Part shown: piece by piece, positions 7,731 to 16,582 of the stretch | How the letters are laid out: every line of letters starts with the position of its first letter | Numbering within the stretch: the first letter of the stretch is position 1 | Assembly (NCBI RefSeq): GCF_000282315.2 | Contig: NZ_AKJN02000011.1 | Coordinates: 186,001 to 250,000, forward strand | DNA from: Pseudomonas sp. GM41(2012) | GTDB lineage: Bacteria > Pseudomonadota > Gammaproteobacteria > Pseudomonadales > Pseudomonadaceae | Length of the DNA stretch: 64,000 bases | Reading direction: 5' to 3' | The notes under the pieces: model-generated | Told to the model about the DNA's origin: nothing | What the model saw: only the letters and a program-made list of their open reading frames with translations | The model's database searches: none | Made by a program: the position numbers and the translations under genes

Positions 7731-8507
7731 ATGAAGAAATTCCCCCTCATCACCGGTCTGGCTCTGAGCCTGTTGGCGTGCAGTTCCCTGTTCGCCGCCG
7801 ATAAAACCCTGCGCATCGGCATCGAAGCGGCTTATCCACCGTTCGCGTCCAAAACCGATAAAGGTGAGATTGTCGGGTTCGACTACGACATCGGCAATGC
7901 CCTGTGCGCGCAGATGAAGGTCAAGTGTGTCTGGGTCGAAGGTGAGTTCGACGGTCTGATTCCTTCCCTTAAAGTGAAGAAAATCGACATGGCGCTGTCG
8001 TCCATGACCATCAACGAAGACCGCAAGAAGTCGGTGGATTTCACCCACAAGTACTACTTCACCTCATCGCGTCTGGTGATGAAGGACGGAGCGGTCGTGG
8101 ATGACCAGTACGCCAGCCTTAAGGGCAAGACGATCGGCGTGCAGCGCGCAACCACCACTGACCGCTATGCCACTGAGGTTTTTGAACCGAAAGGTATCAA
8201 CGTCAAGCGTTACGGCAACAACGAAGAGATCTACATGGATCTGGCGGCCGGTCGCCTCGATGCCATTTTTGCCGACACCATCCCGCTGAATGACTTCCTG
8301 ATGATGCCGCGTGGCAAGGGTTATGCCTTTGTCGGGCCGGAGCTCAAGGATCCGAAGTACGTGGGCGAGGGCGCCGGGATTGCGGTGCGCAAGGGCAACA
8401 CCGAGTTGGTCTCCGAGCTGAACACGGCCATTGACGGTATTCGCGCCAACGGCGAATACCAGAAGATTTCAGATAAGTACTTCAAGTCTGATATCTACGG
8501 CGATTGA
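7731..8507 (+). CDS. ABC transporter periplasmic amino-acid-binding protein
   Basis: This is a 258-residue cluster 3 (HisJ/ArgT-like) solute-binding protein. ATG at 7731 is chosen because it gives a signal peptide, MKKFPLITGLALSLLACSSLFA, ahead of ADKTLRIGIEAAYPPF (each block under 20 residues in the mature start). The LLAC sequence could also act as a lipobox. Typical blocks follow: GFDYDIGNALCAQM, VEGEFDGLIPSLKVKKIDM, SLKGKTIGVQRATT and FADTIPLNDFL. Basic amino acids (Lys/Arg/Orn/His) are the usual ligands of this branch, but binding specificity cannot be read. No permease or ATPase genes follow, so it is an orphan or serves a distant transporter. Confidence 0.88.
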   Translation: MKKFPLITGLALSLLACSSLFAADKTLRIGIEAAYPPFASKTDKGEIVGFDYDIGNALCAQMKVKCVWVEGEFDGLIPSLKVKKIDMALSSMTINEDRKKSVDFTHKYYFTSSRLVMKDGAVVDDQYASLKGKTIGVQRATTTDRYATEVFEPKGINVKRYGNNEEIYMDLAAGRLDAIFADTIPLNDFLMMPRGKGYAFVGPELKDPKYVGEGAGIAVRKGNTELVSELNTAIDGIRANGEYQKISDKYFKSDIYGD

Positions 8508-8517
8508 TCAACCGCAT

Positions 8518-8612
8518 CGCCAGCAGGCTGGCTCCCACAGTTGAATGCATTCCAAAGTGGGCCAGCCTGTGAATGCATTCCAAAGTGGGAGCCAGCCTGC
8601 TGGCGATACGGT
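8518..8612. repeat. REP doublet with an internal 20-base duplication
   Basis: Inverted REPs atcgccagcaggctggctcc (about 8517) and ggagccagcctgctggcgat (about 8588-8607) flank a spacer. In the spacer tgaatgcattccaaagtggg occurs twice (8542-8561 and 8570-8589). The unit itself contains the palindrome gaatgcattc. Confidence 0.85.
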
Positions 8613-8769
8613 CGCGGGATCATGCAAATCTCTGGAAATAGCCCGAATTTAATCCCTTCTTAACCGGCTCGTCGTCTATTCCCCGATACCCCGCTGCGCG
8701 CGCCGGACTCTCAAAGGTCAGGGCCAGCGTGTAGACTTCTGGGCAATCGATATTTAGAAGGGAAACGCA

Positions 8770-9279
8770 ATGAGCGAGGAAACGATGCGGTTGGGCCGTG
8801 AACGGCGCTATCTGGTGTTACTGGGCATCATCTGCCTGGCGCTGATCGGTGGCGCGCTGTACATGCAAATTGTTTTGGGTGAGGCGCCATGCCCGCTGTG
8901 CATCCTGCAACGTTATGCGTTGCTGCTGATCGCGCTCTTCGCGTTCATCGGTGCGGCCACGCGCACCCGCCGCAGCATCACGGTTTTTGAAACCCTGGTG
9001 GTGATCTGCGCCCTGGCAGGCGTCGGGGTGGCCGGGCATCACGTCTATACCCAGTTCTATCCGGCGGTCAGCTGCGGCATTGATGTACTGCAACCGATTG
9101 TCGACGGTTTGCCACTGGCGAAGATCTTCCCGCTGGGCTTCCAGGTCGACGGCTTCTGCTCCACGCCGTACCCGCCGATCCTCGGTTTGTCGCTTGCGCA
9201 GTGGGCGCTGCTAGCCTTTGTGCTGGTCGTGGTGCTGGTGCCGCTGCTCACGTTGCGTAATCGCAAAGCCCTGCGCTGA
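8770..9279 (+). CDS. dsbB: Disulfide bond formation protein DsbB
   Basis: DsbB is an inner-membrane quinone reductase that reoxidises periplasmic DsbA. The 169-residue protein has four predicted membrane segments. The first redox pair is CPLC (Cys41/Cys44, in APCPLCILQRYA); the second pair is Cys102 and Cys130 in the second periplasmic loop. The start at 8770 has gaaggga 8-9 bases upstream; the ATG at 8785 is less likely. A terminator follows, so it seems to be a single-gene unit upstream of cyo. Confidence 0.94.
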   Translation: MSEETMRLGRERRYLVLLGIICLALIGGALYMQIVLGEAPCPLCILQRYALLLIALFAFIGAATRTRRSITVFETLVVICALAGVGVAGHHVYTQFYPAVSCGIDVLQPIVDGLPLAKIFPLGFQVDGFCSTPYPPILGLSLAQWALLAFVLVVVLVPLLTLRNRKALR

Positions 9280-9304
9280 CGTCATCCGGCGCATCGCTGC
9301 CATA

Positions 9305-9347
9305 CAAAAAAACGCCCCGGCCCTCGTTGAGGGGGCCGGGGCGTTTT
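9305..9347 (+). terminator. Strong terminator after dsbB
   Basis: A stem aacgccccggccc / gggccggggcgtt flanked by A-run and T-run can stop transcription in both directions. Confidence 0.9.
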
Positions 9348-10093
9348 GCATTTCAGGGCACGGGTGAAATGACCTTGATGCGCGACAAGTATGGGTGCGG
9401 CACGTGTGCGACATGTTGTCACAGCAGTAGTGTCGCAAGGCATTTCAGGGCGCCGAATTGGTACATGGCTACGTAACAAAATTGGCCTGGTTCAGCGTTC
9501 GGCAACTTCAGTCTCAAAAATCCGCAACAGGCAGTTTTAACAGGCTCTGGCGAATTGGCGAAGCCCTTGTCACATGGGGCTTTGGCAGGGTCGAAGGAGG
9601 GCGCAGAGCCTTCGATACTGTCTGAATTGCCTAAGGTAGACCTACAATTTTTGGTGTTTTTGTTGAGAATGAATTTCGATACCATGGCGCACTTTTGCAA
9701 ATGCCGTTAATGATTGTTGCTGGAATGGATAAAAATTATTTCGGGATGAGACATGGTTTATAAAACGTTACATATCTACAATCGCCCGCACTGAATTCCC
9801 GGCACTGCTCATCCCTGAGCAGGAATAGGGCGTCGAGAGGCTCTTTGGCTTCATGCGACTCCCAGGTGTCGGTGCCTTCCAACTATCCGCACCAAATGGA
9901 ATTGGTCTGTAACAAGGCCTTTGACCACGAATTCGAATAAGAACTCAACGCTGGCCCAGGATTTGTCGAACAGCGTCTGACGCGCGACGGGCAGCCACTT
10001 ATTCAATCCAAGAAAAATGCCAACCCTTGGCAGGGTGAAGTGTTGGCGATCAAAACCCAACTGCATTGCGCAAGCTGCTTTAGAGGTCGTGAG
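9348..10093 (+). promoter_or_regulatory. Gene-free region upstream of cyoABCDE
   Basis: About 750 bases separate dsbB and cyoA. The cyo promoter and leader must lie here. An AT-rich block (about 9725-9785) and a half Anr/FNR-like site atcaa near 10048 are visible, but no full TTGAT-N4-ATCAA. Short ORFs on the minus strand (9419-9700, 9851-10066) show no family features and are not called. Confidence 0.4.
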
Positions 10094-11038
10094 ATGAGTA
10101 AAAACAGGTACCCCAGACTACTAGGCTTATTGCCGCTGATCGGCACATTGTTGCTGTCAGGCTGCAACATGACCTTGCTCGATCCCAAGGGCCAGGTCGG
10201 CCTGGACGAGCGAAACCTGATCATCACCGCAACGCTGCTGATGCTGTTGGTCGTGGTTCCGGTCATCGTCATGACCTTCCTGTTCGCCTGGAAATACCGC
10301 GCGTCCAACACCGACGCCGTCTACACGCCGAAATGGTCGCACTCCACCAAGATCGAAATCGCGGTGTGGGCTGTTCCAGTGCTGATCATCATTGCCCTGG
10401 GTTATGTCACCTACAAGTCGACACACGCGCTGGATCCTTACAAGCCGCTGGAATCCGACGTCAAGCCGATCACCATTGAAGTGGTCGCGCTGGACTGGAA
10501 GTGGATGTTCATCTATCCAGAGCAAGGCATCGCCACCGTCAACAAGATCGTGTTCCCGGCGCACACGCCGATCAACTTCAAGGTGACGTCGGACTCCGTG
10601 ATGAACTCGTTCTTCATCCCGGCCCTGGGCGGCCAGATCTACGCGATGGCCGGCATGCAGACCAAACTGCACCTGATCGCCAACCAGAACGCTGAAATGG
10701 ACGGTATCTCCGCCAACTACAGCGGCGCTGGTTTCACCGGCATGAAATTCAAAGCTATCGCCACCTCTCAGGAAGATTTCGACGCCTGGGTCAGCGAAGT
10801 CAAAAAGGCACCTAAACAGCTTGAAAAAGCTGAATACGAAGCCCTTTCCAAGCCAAGCCAGAACAACCCAGTCGAGCTCTACTCCTCGGTCACGCCGAAC
10901 CTGTTCCAGATCATCGTCGACAAGTACGAAGGTATGAATCCGGGCAAGCCGATGCACCACGAGAAGAAAGAGCACGAAATGGCCGCCATGGAAGGGATGG
11001 ACATGAGTTCGCATTCAGCTGCCGGGGCAGAGGAGTAA
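10094..11038 (+). CDS. cyoA: Cytochrome bo3 ubiquinol oxidase subunit II
   Basis: CyoA is the quinol-oxidase version of cytochrome oxidase subunit II. I place the start at ATG 10094 rather than 10040, because it yields a lipoprotein signal ending LLLSGC (lipid-modified Cys24), two membrane segments and the periplasmic cupredoxin domain. That domain (DWKWMFIYPEQGIATVN, FFIPALGGQIYAMAGM) lacks the CuA ligands, as expected for a quinol oxidase. The C-terminal tail is rich in Met and His. It is the first gene of cyoABCDE, with 3 bases to cyoB. Confidence 0.96.
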   Translation: MSKNRYPRLLGLLPLIGTLLLSGCNMTLLDPKGQVGLDERNLIITATLLMLLVVVPVIVMTFLFAWKYRASNTDAVYTPKWSHSTKIEIAVWAVPVLIIIALGYVTYKSTHALDPYKPLESDVKPITIEVVALDWKWMFIYPEQGIATVNKIVFPAHTPINFKVTSDSVMNSFFIPALGGQIYAMAGMQTKLHLIANQNAEMDGISANYSGAGFTGMKFKAIATSQEDFDAWVSEVKKAPKQLEKAEYEALSKPSQNNPVELYSSVTPNLFQIIVDKYEGMNPGKPMHHEKKEHEMAAMEGMDMSSHSAAGAEE

Positions 11039-11041
11039 ACG

Positions 11042-13072
11042 ATGTTTGGTAAATTAAGTTGGGAAGCGGTCCCGTTCCACGAACCGATCGTGATGATTAC
11101 CATCGCCATGATCGCGCTCGGTGGTCTGGCGCTGTTCGCTGCAATCACCTATTTCAAGAAGTGGACCTACCTGTGGTCCGAGTGGCTGACCTCGGTCGAC
11201 CACAAGAAAATCGGCGTGATGTACATCATCGTCGCCATGGTCATGCTGCTGCGCGGTTTTGCCGACGCCATCATGATGCGTACCCAGTTGGCCATGGCCA
11301 CCGAGGGTTCGCCTGGCTACCTGCCACCTGAACACTATGACCAGATCTTCACCGCTCACGGTGTGATCATGATCATCTTCATGGCGATGCCATTCTTCAC
11401 CGGCCTGATGAACCTTGCAGTGCCGCTGCAGATCGGCGCACGTGACGTTGCCTTCCCGTTCCTGAACTCCCTGAGCTTCTGGCTGCTGGTGTCGGGCGTG
11501 GTACTGATCAACCTGTCCCTGGGCGTCGGCGAATTCGCCAAGACCGGTTGGGTTGCCTATCCGCCGCTGTCGGGCCTGCAATACAGCCCGGGCGTGGGGA
11601 TGGATTACTACATCTGGGCGCTACAGCTATCCGGTCTGGGTACGACGCTGACGGGGGTCAACTTCCTGGCCACCGTGCTGAAAATGCGTACCCCGGGCAT
11701 GAAGCTGATGGACATGCCGATCTTCACCTGGACCTGCACTTGGGCCAACGTCCTGATCGTGGCTTCGTTCCCGATCCTGACCGCTACCCTGGCACTGCTG
11801 ACGCTTGACCGTTACATGGATTTCCACATTTTCACCAATGAACTTGGTGGCAATCCGATGATGTACGTCAACCTGTTCTGGGCCTGGGGTCACCCCGAGG
11901 TTTACATCCTGATTCTGCCGGCGTTCGGGATCTTCTCCGAAGTCATCTCGACCTTCACCGGCAAGCGTCTGTTCGGCCACCACTCGATGGTCTACGCATC
12001 GGGCGCGATCTCGATCCTGGGCTTCATGGTCTGGCTGCACCACTTCTTCACCATGGGTTCGGGTGCCAGCGTCAACGCCTTCTTCGGTCTGGCGACGATG
12101 CTGATTTCGATCCCGACGGGGGTGAAGCTATTCAACTGGCTGTTCACCATTTACCAAGGGCGTCTGCGTTTCACCAGTCAGGTTCTGTGGACCCTGGGCT
12201 TCATGGTGACTTTCGCCATCGGCGGCATGACCGGCGTTCTGCTGGCCATCCCGGGTGCGGACTTCGTCCTGCACAACAGCCTGTTCGTGATCGCTCACTT
12301 CCACAACGTGATCATCGGCGGCGCGGTATTCGGCTACATCGCAGGCTTCGGCTTCTACTTCCCTAAAGCGTTCGGCTTCAAGCTGCACGAAGGTTGGGGC
12401 AAGGCAGCGTTCTGGTTCTGGATCTCGGGCTTCTTCGTCGCGTTCATGCCGCTCTATGCACTGGGCTTCATGGGCATGACCCGTCGTCTGAACGCCACCA
12501 CCAACCCTGAGTGGGTGCCGTACCTGTACGTCGCCATGTTCGGTGCGGTGATGATCGCGGCCGGTATCGCCTGCCAGCTGATTCAGCTGTACGTCAGCGT
12601 GCGTGATCGCAACAAGCCGGAAAACATGTGCGAACACGGTGACCCGTGGAATGCACACACGCTGGAATGGTCGACCTCGTCGCCACCACCGTTCTACAAC
12701 TTTGCCGTGCTGCCAAAAGCGGACACCATCGATCCGTTCACCGAAGCCAAGGAAAACGGTACCGCGTACAAGGCTCCGGCCAGGTACGAACCGATCCACA
12801 TGCCAAACAATACCGCGACCGGTGTGGTCATGGGTGCTCTGTTGACCGTGTTCGGTTTCGCGATGATCTGGCACATCTGGTGGTTGGCCATCGTTGGCCT
12901 GGTTGGCACCGTGGGCTACTTCGTGATCCATGCTGCCCGCGATGATCAGGGCTATATGGTGCCGGTCGACGTGATCGAGCGCATCGAAGCCGAGCAGCAC
13001 AAGCGTCTGGTAGCGGCCGGGAAAGTTCCAGCCACCGCCACCCGTGTTGAAACCTCGTTGGAACAGGCTTAA
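11042..13072 (+). CDS. cyoB: Cytochrome bo3 ubiquinol oxidase subunit I
   Basis: The 676-residue catalytic heme-copper oxidase subunit reduces O2 to water and pumps protons, oxidising ubiquinol. Seen are the low-spin heme ligand region (TAHGVIMIIFMAMPFF), the CuB/Tyr cross-link motif WGHPEVYILILP, the HHFFTMG pair and the final heme ligands NSLFVIAHFHNVI. Length and about 15 membrane segments match CyoB. It is used at higher oxygen tension. It lies in cyoABCDE, 3 bases from cyoA and from cyoC. Confidence 0.97.
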   Translation: MFGKLSWEAVPFHEPIVMITIAMIALGGLALFAAITYFKKWTYLWSEWLTSVDHKKIGVMYIIVAMVMLLRGFADAIMMRTQLAMATEGSPGYLPPEHYDQIFTAHGVIMIIFMAMPFFTGLMNLAVPLQIGARDVAFPFLNSLSFWLLVSGVVLINLSLGVGEFAKTGWVAYPPLSGLQYSPGVGMDYYIWALQLSGLGTTLTGVNFLATVLKMRTPGMKLMDMPIFTWTCTWANVLIVASFPILTATLALLTLDRYMDFHIFTNELGGNPMMYVNLFWAWGHPEVYILILPAFGIFSEVISTFTGKRLFGHHSMVYASGAISILGFMVWLHHFFTMGSGASVNAFFGLATMLISIPTGVKLFNWLFTIYQGRLRFTSQVLWTLGFMVTFAIGGMTGVLLAIPGADFVLHNSLFVIAHFHNVIIGGAVFGYIAGFGFYFPKAFGFKLHEGWGKAAFWFWISGFFVAFMPLYALGFMGMTRRLNATTNPEWVPYLYVAMFGAVMIAAGIACQLIQLYVSVRDRNKPENMCEHGDPWNAHTLEWSTSSPPPFYNFAVLPKADTIDPFTEAKENGTAYKAPARYEPIHMPNNTATGVVMGALLTVFGFAMIWHIWWLAIVGLVGTVGYFVIHAARDDQGYMVPVDVIERIEAEQHKRLVAAGKVPATATRVETSLEQA

Positions 13073-13075
13073 ACC

Positions 13076-13702
13076 ATGTCGAACTTAGTGACCACTGCTG
13101 GACACGCCCATGGCACGGACCATGGGCACGACGACCATCACCACGACTCGGGCGAGATGACCGTATTCGGTTTCTGGCTCTACCTGATGACCGACTGCAT
13201 TCTGTTTGCGTCGATCTTCGCAGCGTACGCGGTACTGGTTAACAACGTAGCGGGTGGCCCGTCGGGCCACGACATCTTCGAACTGCCGTACGTACTGGGC
13301 GAAACCGCTCTGCTGCTGTTCAGTTCGATCACCTACGGCTTCGCCATGCTGGCGTTGTTCAAGGGCAAGAAGAACCAGGTACTGGGCTGGCTGGGCATGA
13401 CCTTCCTGTTCGGCGCCGGCTTCATCGGCATGGAGATCAACGAGTTCCACATGCTGATCTCCGAGGGCTTCGGTCCTAGCCGCAGCGGCTTCCTGTCCGG
13501 GTTCTTCACCCTGGTCGGCACCCACGGTCTGCACGTGACCAGCGGTCTGATCTGGATGGCGATCATGATGTACCAGGTGCAGAAAAACGGCCTGACGGCG
13601 ACCAACAAGACCCGTCTGAGCTGCCTGAGCCTGTTCTGGCACTTCCTGGACGTGGTGTGGATCTGCGTATTCACCGTTGTTTATCTGATGGGGACTATGT
13701 AA
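13076..13702 (+). CDS. cyoC: Cytochrome bo3 ubiquinol oxidase subunit III
   Basis: This is a 208-residue, five-helix subunit III. A His-rich N-terminus (HAHGTDHGHDDHHHD) precedes FGFWLYLMTDCILFAS, and GTHGLHVTSGLIWM is the family block. It stabilises subunit I and is not catalytic. The stop codon abuts the cyoD start. Confidence 0.96.
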   Translation: MSNLVTTAGHAHGTDHGHDDHHHDSGEMTVFGFWLYLMTDCILFASIFAAYAVLVNNVAGGPSGHDIFELPYVLGETALLLFSSITYGFAMLALFKGKKNQVLGWLGMTFLFGAGFIGMEINEFHMLISEGFGPSRSGFLSGFFTLVGTHGLHVTSGLIWMAIMMYQVQKNGLTATNKTRLSCLSLFWHFLDVVWICVFTVVYLMGTM

Positions 13703-14038
13703 ATGGCTAACGCTCATTCCCACGATAGCCACGACGCCAGCCACGGCAGCGTCAAGTCTTACGCTATCGGTTTCATCCTGTCGGTGATCCTGACCGTCAT
13801 TCCTTTCGGCCTGGTGATGTACCCATCGCTGCCGAAAGCCTTGACCCTGTGGATCGTACTGGCCTTCGCAGTCATCCAGGTGCTGGTGCACCTGGTGTAC
13901 TTCCTCCACCTGGACCGCTCCGCTGCCCAGCGTAACAACGTGATCGCGTTTGTCTTCGCTGCACTGGTCATTGTCCTGTTGGTAGGCCTGTCGCTGTGGA
14001 TCATGTTCAGCATCCACTCCAACATGATGGCGCACTGA
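13703..14038 (+). CDS. cyoD: Cytochrome bo3 ubiquinol oxidase subunit IV
   Basis: This 111-residue, three-helix CyoD protein has the family blocks KSYAIGFILSVILTVIPF and VHLVYFLHLD. It aids assembly and CuB binding in the bo3 complex. It starts directly after the cyoC stop. Confidence 0.95.
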   Translation: MANAHSHDSHDASHGSVKSYAIGFILSVILTVIPFGLVMYPSLPKALTLWIVLAFAVIQVLVHLVYFLHLDRSAAQRNNVIAFVFAALVIVLLVGLSLWIMFSIHSNMMAH

Positions 14039-14049
14039 GGAAAGTCCGG

Positions 14050-14937
14050 ATGTCCTTTAAGCACTTTATCCAAATCACCAAACCGGGGATCATTTTCGGT
14101 AACGTGCTTTCTGTGGCGGGCGGATTTTTCCTGGCCTCGAAAGGGCATGTCGATCTGGCCATTTTCCTGGCCGCCATGATCGGCACGTCGCTGGTGGTGG
14201 CTTCCGGTTGCGTGTTCAACAACTGCATCGACCGCGACATCGACCTGAAGATGGAACGCACCAAAAACCGGGCGCTGGTCCAGGGCTTGATCTCCCTGAA
14301 ACTGGCCCTGGCGTTTGCGACCGTCCTGGGTGTTTTCGGCGTTGCACTGTTGTACAAAGTGGCCAACCCGTTGGCCGCGTTGTTCGCGGTGATCGGTTTC
14401 GTCATCTACGTCGGCTTCTACAGCCTGTACCTCAAGCGCAAGTCGGTTCACGGCACGCTGGTGGGCAGTCTGTCGGGCGCCATGCCGCCGGTGATTGGCT
14501 ACGTCGCTGTGACGAACAGCTTCGACATGGCCGCACTGACGTTGCTGGTGATGTTCAGCCTGTGGCAGATGCCGCATTCCTACGCCATCGCGATCTTCCG
14601 CTTCAACGATTACCTGGCTGCATCGATTCCGGTGTTGCCGGTGAAGCGCGGGATTGAAGTGGCGAAGAAGCACATCCTGCTCTACATCCTGGCGTTCCTC
14701 GTGGCGACCTTGATGCTGACCTTCAGCGGCTATGCCGGCATGAGCTACCTCGCCGTCGCCGCGGCCATGGGCATGTACTGGTTGTACATGGCCTGGACCG
14801 GTTACAAGGCAGTGGATGACACGGTCTGGGCACGCAAGCTGTTCGTGTTCTCGATCTTCACCATTACCGCGTTGAGCGTGATGATGTCGCTGGACTTCAA
14901 AGTGCCGAGTGAGCTGTTGCTGACTTACGCGCCTTAA
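14050..14937 (+). CDS. cyoE: Protoheme IX farnesyltransferase (heme O synthase)
   Basis: CyoE farnesylates heme b to heme O, required by CyoB. The 295-residue UbiA-type membrane prenyltransferase shows the Asp-rich motif NNCIDRDIDLKMERTKNRA near residue 57 and YSLYLKRKSVHGT later. ATG 14050 is preceded by gaggaaagtccg. An upstream start at 13996 would overlap cyoD by 42 bases and is less likely. A terminator follows the gene. Confidence 0.96.
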   Translation: MSFKHFIQITKPGIIFGNVLSVAGGFFLASKGHVDLAIFLAAMIGTSLVVASGCVFNNCIDRDIDLKMERTKNRALVQGLISLKLALAFATVLGVFGVALLYKVANPLAALFAVIGFVIYVGFYSLYLKRKSVHGTLVGSLSGAMPPVIGYVAVTNSFDMAALTLLVMFSLWQMPHSYAIAIFRFNDYLAASIPVLPVKRGIEVAKKHILLYILAFLVATLMLTFSGYAGMSYLAVAAAMGMYWLYMAWTGYKAVDDTVWARKLFVFSIFTITALSVMMSLDFKVPSELLLTYAP

Positions 14938-14955
14938 GCGTCGGATGCTGTAAAG

Positions 14956-14991
14956 AAAAACCCCGCCTTCGAGAGAAGCGCGGGGTTTTTT
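14956..14991. terminator. Bidirectional terminator between cyoE and the MocR gene
   Basis: Stem aaaaaccccgc / gcggggtttttt with A- and T-runs on either side serves the convergent cyo operon and the minus-strand MocR gene. Confidence 0.92.
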
Positions 14992-15023
14992 ATTGGGTGT
15001 GCTCTGGTGGACCGAGAGAAAAC

Positions 15024-16433
15024 TCAGCTATCGAGCAACCGGAAAAACCGCTCCCGCACCTGGCTGTTATCGCTATGCGCCACGTTGAAACGCAGGAAGC
15101 GGCTAGCGTCCGGCGCTTTGCTGAGCAGGGTGCCGGGCGCCAGTACAAGGTCGATTTCCAGGCCTTTGCGGGCCAGCGTTTCGGCATGCAGCCCTTCGGG
15201 CAGACGCGTCCAGATAAACAACCCTTCCCCCGGCAGCGAAGACACCGAGCAACCTGCCTCCTCCAGCCAACTCGTCACCCGACTGCTTGACTCGTAAAGC
15301 CGATCCACCGTGCGCCGGGTATGTTTGGCATAGCTGCCATCACTGAGCATCGTGCAGATAATCTGCTCCGCCAGTTCCGAGGTCATGCCACCTGCAGCCA
15401 TTTTGAGCGTAACCAGCCGTGCGGCCAGTTGCGGTGAAAGCACCGCGTAGCTGACGCGGCTGTTAGCCGTCAGCGTCTTGGAGAAGCCGGACACGTAACT
15501 GACGTTGTTCAGCCCGCCCGCTGCCAGACGTGGCGTGCTTCGCTGCTGCAAGTCGCAATACAAGTCGTCTTCGACGATGTGGAAACCATAGCGGTGGCTC
15601 AATTCCAGCAAGCGATAAACCTGGGCCGGGGAGAACGAGTGCCCGGTCGGGTTGTGCAGGGTGCTGTTGGTCATGTAGAGAACGGGACGATGGGCAATCA
15701 GCAATTGCTCGAGGGCCTCCAGGTCCATACCGTCGCTGCCCCGGTGGATGGTGATGACCTTGGCACCATGCAAGGCCAGATTGGTGTGCATGGTGAAGTA
15801 ACACGGATCGTCGAGCAGCACCGTGTCGCCGGGTTTGACCAGCAGGCGCATCAGCATGTCGATGGCCTGCACGGTGTTGGCCGTGGTGATGATCTGGTCC
15901 ACCGGCACTTCGATGCCCAAGGCCGACAGCTTGACCCGCAACGCCTCGCGCAGTGGCAGGTAACCGCTGGCGACGCCGTATTCGCCCATGCGCAGGGAGG
16001 TTGCGCGCAATGTGCCGCGCACGGCTTTCAGCAACTCGTCAGCCGGTAGCCACGAGGACGGCAGGAAACCCGCACCAGGGCGCAGCGCGCCGTTGTCCAG
16101 CAGCACCGCGCGGCGGACCACGCTGAGGGTGTCTTGAGGCTGCAGGTCCGGGCCGGCATCGGTCTTGATCGGGGTGCTGGAACGGTGCACGTAATGCCCC
16201 GAGCCCTGGCGTGAAACCACCAGACCCTTGGCCCGCAAGCGGTCCAGAGCATCCACCACGGTGGATTTGCCCACGTTCATCATCTCGGAGAGCTCGCGAA
16301 TCGGCGGCAGCCGGGAGCCGTGAGGCAGGCCTCCGTGGCTGATTGCCTCCGATAACTGATCGACGATCTGCTGAACCAGCGGTACACCCTGCTGGAACTC
16401 GATAGCGGCGATCACTGCGCGCTGAACCTGCAT
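15024..16433 (-). CDS. MocR-type regulator (GntR HTH plus aminotransferase-like domain)
   Basis: The 469-residue protein has an N-terminal GntR winged helix (PLVQQIVDQLSEAI, RLPPIRELSEMMNVGKSTVV, about residues 18-75) and a fold-type I aminotransferase domain. The PLP lysine is present (SGFSKTLTANSR, Lys319), with EDDLYCDLQ upstream. MocR proteins sense PLP and an amino compound and usually control the neighbouring divergent gene. Here it diverges from the MFS-ATP-grasp unit with 149 bases between, and two dyads lie in that gap. It is the likely specific regulator of the cluster at 16.6-25.9 kb. Confidence 0.9.
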   Translation of the reverse strand: MQVQRAVIAAIEFQQGVPLVQQIVDQLSEAISHGGLPHGSRLPPIRELSEMMNVGKSTVVDALDRLRAKGLVVSRQGSGHYVHRSSTPIKTDAGPDLQPQDTLSVVRRAVLLDNGALRPGAGFLPSSWLPADELLKAVRGTLRATSLRMGEYGVASGYLPLREALRVKLSALGIEVPVDQIITTANTVQAIDMLMRLLVKPGDTVLLDDPCYFTMHTNLALHGAKVITIHRGSDGMDLEALEQLLIAHRPVLYMTNSTLHNPTGHSFSPAQVYRLLELSHRYGFHIVEDDLYCDLQQRSTPRLAAGGLNNVSYVSGFSKTLTANSRVSYAVLSPQLAARLVTLKMAAGGMTSELAEQIICTMLSDGSYAKHTRRTVDRLYESSSRVTSWLEEAGCSVSSLPGEGLFIWTRLPEGLHAETLARKGLEIDLVLAPGTLLSKAPDASRFLRFNVAHSDNSQVRERFFRLLDS

Positions 16434-16434
16434 T

Positions 16435-16481
16435 TTACTGGTCTCTCCGGCAGTAAAGTTCGTTGGATTCTATACGAACTT
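16435..16481. promoter_or_regulatory. Two adjacent dyads, candidate MocR operators
   Basis: TTACTG-N10-CAGTAA (16435-16456) is followed at once by AAGTTCGT-N10-ACGAACTT (16456-16481). Both half-sites are perfect and both spacers are 10 bases, so half-site centres lie on one DNA face. They lie between the MocR gene and the MFS gene it diverges from. Confidence 0.6.
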
Positions 16482-16582
16482 GCTCTGATGAAAACAAGCG
16501 ACTCTCTCTACCATCACCTTACAGACTTTCTTGATTGTCGGCGCCTGTGGCCTCGGCATTCGCTTGGTTCCAGAGGTATTGC

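Noticed and set aside
10035..10055. Anr/FNR box upstream of cyoA
   Set aside because: Only one half-site (atcaa) is present; the other half does not match TTGAT.
9419..10066. Minus-strand ORFs between dsbB and cyoA
   Set aside because: No motif, no ribosome-binding site, and low-complexity translation.
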